From: Candidatus Omnitrophota bacterium
GTDB lineage: Bacteria; Omnitrophota; Gorgyraeia; JAHIPI01
NCBI GenBank assembly: GCA_030616695.1
Contig: JAUWWU010000033.1
Location: forward strand, 1 to 8,195
Reading direction: 5' to 3'
Length of the DNA: 8,195 nt
The translations under genes were made by a program, and so were the position numbers. Shown here in pieces: positions 1 to 5,097 of this stretch; position 1 is the stretch's first letter, and the number at the start of each line of letters is the position of its first letter. The notes beneath the pieces were generated by a model. The model had not been told where the DNA came from and did not search any database. It saw only the letters and a list, made by a program, of their open reading frames with translations.

Positions 1-1
1 A

Positions 2-208
2 CGGGTCCGCCGCCTGGTGGTCGGCGGCGGGGTAAGCGCAAACACGCAGTTCAGAAAAAAGCTGTCTAAAAAGACAAGAGAGTGCGGTATCAAGCTTTTT
101 TTGCCCGAAAAAAAATTATGCCTGGACAATGCAGCTATGGTGGCCGGAGTGGGAGGCGCTCTTTATAAAAAGAAAAAGGGGGAGGGGCATGAAGGAGATT
201 ACCGATAG
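2..208 (+). CDS. tsaD: TsaD, tRNA N6-adenosine threonylcarbamoyltransferase (C-terminal fragment)
   Basis: TsaD transfers the threonylcarbamoyl group from threonylcarbamoyl-AMP to A37 of ANN-decoding tRNAs in the cytoplasm, with TsaB and TsaE as usual bacterial partners. Only the last 68 or so codons are here; the frame is open to the left edge, so the gene starts outside the window. The visible part has the family's glycine-rich VVGGGVSAN turn, then a region ending in LFLPEKKLCLDNAAMVA. This matches the conserved LC-DNAAM-A block, whose aspartate is a metal ligand in TsaD. It ends in a short lysine-rich tail and a TAG stop. The GTG at 17 is an internal valine of the VVGGG motif, not a start. 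The stop lies 20 bases inside the next gene, which suggests translational coupling. The assignment is firm for the family; nothing can be said about the missing N-terminal metal-binding histidines. Confidence 0.93.
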   Translation, partial: RVRRLVVGGGVSANTQFRKKLSKKTRECGIKLFLPEKKLCLDNAAMVAGVGGALYKKKKGEGHEGDYR

Positions 209-629
209 CCAGATCGTAATACGTCTGATCTTGTGTGTTTTTTTAAGCAGTTTAATCGGATTTGAAAGGGAATTGCGGCGCAGGGCCGCCGGCCTAAGGA
301 CACACGTGCTTATAGGATTAAGCTCCTGTCTTCTGATGCTCGTATCTATTTTTGTTGCCAAGGGCTTCGGAGAAGGGCATGTGTTTGACCCCGGCAGGAT
401 CGCGGCAGGCGTTGTGACCGGGATCGGCCTGTTGTGTGCGGGCGCCATTATAAGATTCGGGGCATCGGTAAAAGGCTTGACTACCGCCGCGAGTTTGTGG
501 GCTGTTGCCGCGCTGGGGCTCGCCGTCGGCAGCGGATTTTACATGGCAGCTTGTATCGCCACTGCCCTCATATTGATTACGCTGTTAGCGCTTTCACGGT
601 TCGAAAAACACATAAGCAAAACAAAATAA
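189..629 (+). CDS. MgtC/SapB family small integral membrane protein
   Basis: A 146-residue hydrophobic protein with about five predicted membrane helices (roughly residues 8-24, 38-57, 70-88, 97-113 and 115-136). The MgtC/SapB N-terminal domain signatures are present: IGFERE near residue 23, AGLRTH near 34, the glycine-rich GIGLLCAG near 78 (usual form GIGFLGAG, so a Cys replaces a Gly) and GLTTAASLWAVAALGLA near 97. The ATG at 189 was chosen because it follows a purine-rich GGGGGAGGGG stretch (178-187) and places the first helix near the N terminus, as in the family. An in-frame start at 129 would add a charged leader read from tsaD codons and is unlikely. The protein lacks the C-terminal cytoplasmic ACT-like domain of classical MgtC, so it is the short SapB-like form. 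MgtC itself supports survival in low magnesium and modulates ATP synthase; the role of short forms is not established. It overlaps tsaD by 20 bases. Confidence 0.88.
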   Translation: MKEITDSQIVIRLILCVFLSSLIGFERELRRRAAGLRTHVLIGLSSCLLMLVSIFVAKGFGEGHVFDPGRIAAGVVTGIGLLCAGAIIRFGASVKGLTTAASLWAVAALGLAVGSGFYMAACIATALILITLLALSRFEKHISKTK

Positions 630-650
630 ACCTGTAACCTGTAAAAGACG

Positions 651-658
651 AGGAGGTG
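651..658 (+). promoter_or_regulatory. Strong Shine-Dalgarno for the bactofilin-HTH gene
   Basis: AGGAGGTG is fully complementary to the usual 16S rRNA 3' end and lies four bases before the ATG at 663. It fixes this start and predicts high translation, which suits a filament-forming protein. Confidence 0.8.
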
Positions 659-662
659 CAGT

Positions 663-1202
663 ATGAGAAGGAGAGGTCGTGAGGAAGAGGTAAAGGAGAA
701 AGTGCTGGATGTCGACGCCTCGATGCAAGGCACGCTGACTTTCCGTGACCCTGTAAATCTGCGCATAAACGGCAGTTTTGAGGGCACCCTTGATACCAAA
801 GGAAACTTAATCGTAGGCGAGAACGCGGTGATAAGGGCAGGCATAAAAGGCGAGTATATAGTTGTGGCGGGCCGCGTTTACGGGGACATTAATGCGACAA
901 AGGATCTCAAGCTTAAACCCCCTGCCCATGTTACGGGCAATATTACCACGCCGAGCCTTAGTATTATCGAGGGCGCGGTTCTTGAGGGTAAATGCCATAT
1001 GGTCGGCAAAGAAAAGGAGGCAGGCAGTTTAACGAAAGATATGCTGACCGCCGAAGAACTCGCGGAATACCTTGAGGTGGATACCTCCATGGTTTTCGAA
1101 TGGGTTAATTCGGGAAAACTGCCGGGGGTAAAGGAAAGAAATACCTGGCGGTTTGACAAGTCAAAAGTCGATGAGTGGGTGGCGAACGGAAAAGTAAAAT
1201 AG
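663..1202 (+). CDS. Bactofilin with fused C-terminal HTH_17-type DNA-binding domain
   Basis: Bactofilins are small cytoskeletal proteins that polymerise without nucleotide into filaments on the inner face of the cytoplasmic membrane and scaffold envelope or polar machinery. Residues 18-113 show the bactofilin beta-helix pattern of short repeats with regularly spaced glycines and hydrophobics (for example NGSFEGTLDTKGNLIVGE, AGRVYGDI, VTGNI, EGAVLEGK). The N-terminal tail (1-15) is short and highly charged, without a membrane helix. After a linker (114-125), residues 127-173 form an excisionase/MerR-like HTH: LTAEELAEYLEVD, a recognition-helix region, SGKLPG, then NTWRFDKSKVDEWV, which fits the HTH_17 winged pattern. 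Most bactofilins end soon after the beta-helix, so the fusion is unusual. The gene is continuous with no sign of a frameshift, making this a real fusion rather than two merged genes. A strong ribosome site precedes it, and the next gene, with a related HTH, starts 9 bases after its stop. What the HTH binds is unknown. Confidence 0.88.
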   Translation: MRRRGREEEVKEKVLDVDASMQGTLTFRDPVNLRINGSFEGTLDTKGNLIVGENAVIRAGIKGEYIVVAGRVYGDINATKDLKLKPPAHVTGNITTPSLSIIEGAVLEGKCHMVGKEKEAGSLTKDMLTAEELAEYLEVDTSMVFEWVNSGKLPGVKERNTWRFDKSKVDEWVANGKVK

Positions 1203-1211
1203 GAAAATCCG

Positions 1212-1538
1212 ATGGGCGAGAAACTTTTGACTACGGCGGAAGTCGTTCGGTATCTCGGCCTGCCCGAAGAAGCGGTGAGAGGGCTTGTCGAGAAAGGCGA
1301 ACTTCCGGCATATAAGATAGGCGGCTCTTTTCTGCGCTTTAAAAGAGAACAGATAGAGATATACCGTCGTAAAATGGAAGGGCGCGTGCGGTCCAGCCGC
1401 CCGGATATATCAAAAGCGGACGGATCTACGCCGTATACGTTTGGGGAAAAACTCGAAGATTTTCTTTATTACAACGATTTTTATATATTGTCGCTGATAC
1501 TGCTGATATTGATCATCCTCGCAGTTTTTGAATTTTAA
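1212..1538 (+). CDS. Tail-anchored HTH_17 (excisionase-like) protein
   Basis: A 108-residue protein of unknown function in three parts. Residues 5-51 are an HTH_17/MerR-like domain (LLTTAEVVRYLGLPEEAV, KGELPAYKIGG, LRFKREQIEIY). Residues 52-88 are a polar, basic-rich linker. Residues 89-107 are a single strongly hydrophobic helix (YILSLILLILIILAVFEF) that ends at the C terminus. With no signal peptide, the expected topology is a cytoplasmic N terminus held to the inner membrane by its tail. The HTH is related in pattern to that of the preceding bactofilin fusion (shared LTxAE, G-LP, RF-K spacing). The start at 1212 has AGGAAA (1201-1206) five bases upstream and lies 9 bases after the bactofilin stop. 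It is not a phage excisionase by context, as no integrase or attachment site is seen. It could be a membrane-bound regulator, a DNA-membrane tether, or a protein-interaction adaptor; the sequence does not decide. Confidence 0.85.
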   Translation: MGEKLLTTAEVVRYLGLPEEAVRGLVEKGELPAYKIGGSFLRFKREQIEIYRRKMEGRVRSSRPDISKADGSTPYTFGEKLEDFLYYNDFYILSLILLILIILAVFEF

Positions 1539-1539
1539 T

Positions 1540-2292
1540 ATGAGAAGTAAAAGTATGATACAGGGCGTCCTGCGCGACCTGAGCAACGGAAGGGTTTCTG
1601 TGCGCAAGGCCGGGAAGATCCTAGAGGGGCTCCCGTCCTTAAATCTTGAATTCGCAAACATAGATTGCGCGAGACTGTCGAGATGCGGTTTTCCGGAGGT
1701 GGTGTATTGCGAGGGCAAGACCATCGCGCAGATAAGGCGCATAGCTAGAGAAATGCTCGCGCACGAAGGCTTTTTATTGCTCACAAGATTGTCGGAACCC
1801 GCGTATAAAAGCCTGAAGAAGACATTCCCGTTTTTGCGCTATAACAAATTAGGCCGCGCCGCATATTATTCAAAAAAGCAAGTGCGGCCCAGGACAAAGA
1901 AGTCCGTTCTGGTAGTGACGGCCGGGACTTCGGATATACCGGTGGCGGAGGAGGCTCGCGCCACCCTTGAGATAATGGGAAACAAAGTAAGCACGCTTTA
2001 TGACGTCGGAGTAGCCGGCATCCACAGGCTGCTCAATAAAGCCGAGGAACTCCATAAGGCCAGCGTCGTGATCGTTATAGCCGGTATGGAGGGAGCGCTG
2101 GCCAGCGTGGTAGGCGGGCTTGTCTCTAAGCCGGTAATAGCCGTGCCGACAAGCTGCGGCTATGGCGCTAATTTTAAAGGCATCGCACCTCTGCTTACAA
2201 TGCTCAACAGTTGTGCGCCGGGCGTGGCCGTTGTCAATATCGATAACGGTTTTGGCGCGGCCTATATCGCCAATCTCATAAACTCCCCGTAA
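1540..2292 (+). CDS. larB: LarB, pyridinium-3,5-biscarboxylic acid mononucleotide synthase
   Basis: LarB carboxylates the pyridinium ring of nicotinic acid adenine dinucleotide and releases AMP. This is the first step toward the nickel-pincer nucleotide cofactor of lactate racemase (LarA) family enzymes; LarE and LarC complete it. The 250-residue length matches LarB (about 246 in Lactiplantibacillus plantarum). The N-terminal region carries the LarB hallmarks FANIDCARLSRCGFPEVVY and GKT. The C-terminal half is a PurE-like fold with TAGTSD (127-132), AGMEGA (181-186), PTSCGYGA (203-210) and NIDNGFGA (233-240). Cys225, in MLNSCA, aligns by distance from the C terminus with the catalytic cysteine of characterised LarB. 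Start choice is uncertain: ATG at 1540 (one base after the upstream stop), ATG at 1555 with a weak purine tract, or TTG at 1528; none has a good ribosome site, suggesting coupled translation. No other lar gene is in the window. PurE is less likely given the N-terminal region and length. Confidence 0.93.
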   Translation: MRSKSMIQGVLRDLSNGRVSVRKAGKILEGLPSLNLEFANIDCARLSRCGFPEVVYCEGKTIAQIRRIAREMLAHEGFLLLTRLSEPAYKSLKKTFPFLRYNKLGRAAYYSKKQVRPRTKKSVLVVTAGTSDIPVAEEARATLEIMGNKVSTLYDVGVAGIHRLLNKAEELHKASVVIVIAGMEGALASVVGGLVSKPVIAVPTSCGYGANFKGIAPLLTMLNSCAPGVAVVNIDNGFGAAYIANLINSP

Positions 2293-2301
2293 GGAAATCG
2301 T

Positions 2302-3996
2302 ATGCCGATAAAGCCGGAAATTATCGAGGAGATGCTGAAAAATATCGGGCTCCTTAAAGACGCGCAGATAAAGGAGGCGCTGCGCCAGCAGCGCGATACA
2401 AGGGAGCGGCTGGGGCTGGTATTATTGAGAAACGGCTACATAGACGACGAAAATATAAGGAACGTTGTCGTTGCGCAACTCGGCTTAAGACTTGAGAAAC
2501 TAAAAGACCATAAAATAGACCCCGGTATCGTCACGAAGATCCCTGTGGCCTTTGCCCACCATCACCGAGTAGTTCCGATCGGTTTCGACGGCACAAGCCT
2601 TACCGTAGCTACCGACAACCCGTTTAATTTTCTAGCCTTTAATAATTTTAGAACCTTTCTTGACTGCGAGCTTAAAGGCGTCTTAACGACGGACAGCGAT
2701 ATCGACGAATTTCTTAATGCCTATTACGGGTTAAAAGAAGGGGCGCCTATTGATACCCTTGTGGCCGGTATGGGCAAGGGGCAAAAAACGCCTTTTCAAA
2801 AGCTGGGGGAAGAGGCAGCGGAAGAAGAAGCGCCTGTAGTAAAATTAGTGAGCTTGTTAATAGCAGAGGCCTTCAGAAAAAGGGCGAGCGACGTCCACAT
2901 AGAGCCGCTGGAAAATAAATTTCGCATAAGGTATAGGATAGACGGAGTGCTGCACGAGGTCTCCGGCCCTCCCAAGAGGCTGCAGCACTCAGTAATAAGC
3001 AGGATCAAGATCATGGCGGCGATGGATATAGCCGAAAAGAGATTGCCGCAGGACGGAAGGATCAGGATAGAGATAGGCGGTAAGGAGCTCGACTTAAGGG
3101 TTTCCACACTCCCTGCCATGTACGGCGAAAGCGTCGTCCTGCGAATACTTGACAAATCAAGCTTTCTTCTAGGCATGAAAGAGCTGGGCTTTGCTTCGGA
3201 GGATGAAAAAAAATTCATGAAATTAATCAAGGCTCCTAACGGCATATTCCTTGTAACGGGGCCTACGGGAAGCGGAAAGACGACCACGCTTTACGCCGCA
3301 CTTAATTATATCAATACACCCGATAGAAAATTAATCACCGTGGAGGACCCCGTGGAGTACCAGATAAGCGGGATAAACCAGGTTCAGGTCAGGCCGCAGA
3401 TAAACCTCACGTTCGCCAACGGCCTGAGGAGCATTTTGAGGCAGGCCCCCGACGTTGTAATGGTGGGAGAGATACGGGATTTTGAGACGGCACAAATAGC
3501 TATACAGGCATCATTGACAGGACATCTGGTTTTTTCTACCCTGCATACAAATGATGCCCCGGGAGCCATTACAAGGTTGATAGATATGGGCATAAAACCT
3601 TATCTTGTAGCTTCTGCGATGCAGGCAGTCCTTGCCCAGAGGCTCGTAAGGGTTATATGCCCTTCCTGCAGAGAAGAATATAAACCGGAAAAAGAAGAGT
3701 TGGAGGCGATAAGGTTGTCCGCCGAGCAAATCAAAAAGAGTAAGTTTCACAGGGGCAAAGGTTGCGAGGAGTGTACGAATACGGGCTACAAAGGCAGGAT
3801 AGCTATATTTGAACTACTTGTCATAACGGACGAAATAAGGGAGTTTGTTTTCGAGAAGGTGCCGTCCAGCGTTATCAAGGAAAAAGCAAAGGCCATGGGA
3901 ATGGTCACGCTGCGGGAAGACGGAATAAAAAAGGTATTAAAAGGAATAACTACAATATCGGAAGCGATGAGGGTAACGCAGCAGGATATCGCTTAA
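2302..3996 (+). CDS. pilB: PilB/GspE-family type IV pilus assembly ATPase (copy 1)
   Basis: A cytoplasmic hexameric secretion ATPase that drives pilin (or pseudopilin) polymerisation through PilC. The 564 residues are typical for PilB/GspE. Residues 1-143 form an MshEN-type N-terminal domain. The second 24-residue motif (36-59, starting RLG) is intact, while the first (about 11-30) lacks its opening RLG segment. The ATPase core has RASDVHIEP at 194-202, Walker A GPTGSGKTT at 320-328, Asp box ITVEDPVEY at 345-353, Walker B DVVMVGEIRD at 384-393 with catalytic Glu390, and His box GHLVFSTLHTND at 407-418. Four zinc-binding cysteines (C453, C456, C488, C491) mark it as PilB/GspE rather than PilT. 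It has RQAPD where RQDPD is usual. AAGGAAA (2291-2297) precedes the ATG, which lies 9 bases after larB. It is clearly paralogous to the second ATPase at 5098. Whether it serves a pilus or a type II secretion-like pseudopilus cannot be settled, but the neighbouring pilT favours a pilus. Confidence 0.93.
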   Translation: MPIKPEIIEEMLKNIGLLKDAQIKEALRQQRDTRERLGLVLLRNGYIDDENIRNVVVAQLGLRLEKLKDHKIDPGIVTKIPVAFAHHHRVVPIGFDGTSLTVATDNPFNFLAFNNFRTFLDCELKGVLTTDSDIDEFLNAYYGLKEGAPIDTLVAGMGKGQKTPFQKLGEEAAEEEAPVVKLVSLLIAEAFRKRASDVHIEPLENKFRIRYRIDGVLHEVSGPPKRLQHSVISRIKIMAAMDIAEKRLPQDGRIRIEIGGKELDLRVSTLPAMYGESVVLRILDKSSFLLGMKELGFASEDEKKFMKLIKAPNGIFLVTGPTGSGKTTTLYAALNYINTPDRKLITVEDPVEYQISGINQVQVRPQINLTFANGLRSILRQAPDVVMVGEIRDFETAQIAIQASLTGHLVFSTLHTNDAPGAITRLIDMGIKPYLVASAMQAVLAQRLVRVICPSCREEYKPEKEELEAIRLSAEQIKKSKFHRGKGCEECTNTGYKGRIAIFELLVITDEIREFVFEKVPSSVIKEKAKAMGMVTLREDGIKKVLKGITTISEAMRVTQQDIA

Positions 3997-4010
3997 CAAT
4001 CACTAAAATA

Positions 4011-4019
4011 GGAGGAGGG
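4011..4019 (+). promoter_or_regulatory. Strong Shine-Dalgarno for pilT
   Basis: GGAGGAGGG ends one base before the ATG at 4021; the first GGAGG within it is well spaced. It is the strongest ribosome site within the motor block, contrasting with the weak sites before the second pilB and pilC. Confidence 0.75.
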
Positions 4020-4020
4020 C

Positions 4021-5085
4021 ATGGAGATAAACCAACTTTTACAGATATGTATAGAGAGAAATGCTTCTGACATCCATTTAACGGTCGGAAAGCCGCCTAC
4101 CTTAAGAGTGGACGGTATGCTTGACTCACTTGATTATGCCCCTTTAACCGCTTCCGACACAGAAAACCTCATTAAGTCAATTACAAGCGAACGCTACCTC
4201 CAGAGGATCCAGAAATTCGGAGGCGCGGATTTCGGGCTTAGTTTTAGCGACGTGGCGAGGTTCAGGGTCTCTGTTTACAAACAAAAGGGCTATTGGGGGA
4301 CGTCCTTGCGCCTGATACCTTCGCGGATTTTTACATTCGAGGAAATCGGATTGCCTATTACAACCAAGGATCTTTTGTATAGGCCCAGAGGCCTTATGCT
4401 CGTAACCGGGCCTACGGGCAGCGGAAAGACAACGACACTTGCAGCGATGACAGATTATATAAACGCCAACCGCGACGCGCATATAATAACCATAGAAGAC
4501 CCTATAGAGTATTATCACGAGCATAAAAAAGGGATTATAACACAGCGCGAACTCGGCGTGGATGTGTTTTCGTTTAGCGAGGCCATAGTAAAGGGGCTAA
4601 GGATGAATCCGGACGTTATAATGGTAGGCGAGATGCGGGACCTTGCCACCATAGAAGCCGCTTTATTGGCCGCTGAAACAGGCCATCTTGTGCTGGCGAC
4701 CCTTCATACGACAAACGCGGCTCAGACGGTGGACAGGATTATAAACGTTTTCCCGCCCCAACAGCAGGAACAGGTAAGGATCCAGCTATCGACCTCGATA
4801 TTGGCTATTTTCTGCCAGCAGCTTTTATTGAAGACTACTAAAAAAGGCAGGACAGCCGCTTTCGAAATAATGGTCACGACCTCATCAATCCAGAACCTGA
4901 TCAGGGAAAAGAAGACATTCAGGATAACTTCGGATATCCAGACGGGCTCAAGGTACGGCATGAAGACCTTTGATTCGTCTCTGGTTGAGCTGTATCAACG
5001 GGAGATAATAGATTACGAAACGATGATCGGCAAGGCGTTTGAGCCGGACCAAATAGAGCTTAAGTTCCAGAAGAAAAAAAGATAA
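4021..5085 (+). CDS. pilT: PilT, type IV pilus retraction ATPase
   Basis: PilT is the hexameric cytoplasmic motor that depolymerises type IV pili, giving twitching motility and helping DNA uptake. The 354 residues match PilT (about 345), with no MshEN domain and no zinc cysteines. Seen in order: N-terminal PAS-like domain beginning with the ASDIHL segment (residues 15-20), Walker A GPTGSGKTTT at 130-139 with Lys136, Asp box ITIEDPIEYYHEHKKG, Walker B PDVIMVGEMRD at 197-207 with Glu204, and His box ETGHLVLATLHTT with His222 and His229. These positions coincide with the numbering of Pseudomonas aeruginosa PilT. The C-terminal retraction motif, usually AIRNLIRE, is present as SIQNLIRE, followed by QTG and GMKTFD, all PilT hallmarks. 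It has RMNPD where RQDPD is common. The gene lies between two pilB-type genes, 24 bases after the first and 12 before the second. Confidence 0.96.
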   Translation: MEINQLLQICIERNASDIHLTVGKPPTLRVDGMLDSLDYAPLTASDTENLIKSITSERYLQRIQKFGGADFGLSFSDVARFRVSVYKQKGYWGTSLRLIPSRIFTFEEIGLPITTKDLLYRPRGLMLVTGPTGSGKTTTLAAMTDYINANRDAHIITIEDPIEYYHEHKKGIITQRELGVDVFSFSEAIVKGLRMNPDVIMVGEMRDLATIEAALLAAETGHLVLATLHTTNAAQTVDRIINVFPPQQQEQVRIQLSTSILAIFCQQLLLKTTKKGRTAAFEIMVTTSSIQNLIREKKTFRITSDIQTGSRYGMKTFDSSLVELYQREIIDYETMIGKAFEPDQIELKFQKKKR

Positions 5086-5097
5086 GGCTGGACTACG

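Noticed and set aside
129..188. Upstream in-frame start for the MgtC-like protein
   Set aside because: It would add 20 residues translated from the conserved tsaD region, displace the first helix, and ignore the purine-rich ribosome site just before 189.
631..644. Tandem duplication CCTGTAA CCTGTAA between the MgtC-like and bactofilin genes
   Set aside because: Two copies of seven bases can arise by chance or slippage; there is no further copy and no symmetry suggesting an operator.
663..1538. Reading the HTH domains as phage or plasmid excisionases and the region as a mobile element
   Set aside because: No integrase, attachment repeat, tRNA gene or transposase is present, and the domains are joined to a cytoskeletal fold and to a membrane helix.
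1540..2292. PurE (N5-carboxyaminoimidazole ribonucleotide mutase)
   Set aside because: PurE is about 160 residues and lacks the N-terminal FA-ID--R---G-PEVVY region and the C-terminal NIDNGFGA block, both of which are LarB signatures.
2796..3287. A 163-codon minus-strand open frame antisense to the ATPase core of the first pilB (a similar one lies opposite the second copy at 5649-6125)
   Set aside because: The two resemble each other only because the two pilB genes are paralogous and share codon patterns; neither shows a ribosome site or a known domain.
4004..4009. TAAAAT as a -10 box upstream of pilT
   Set aside because: No -35-like hexamer lies 16-18 bases upstream, and the gap is consistent with an internal operon junction.
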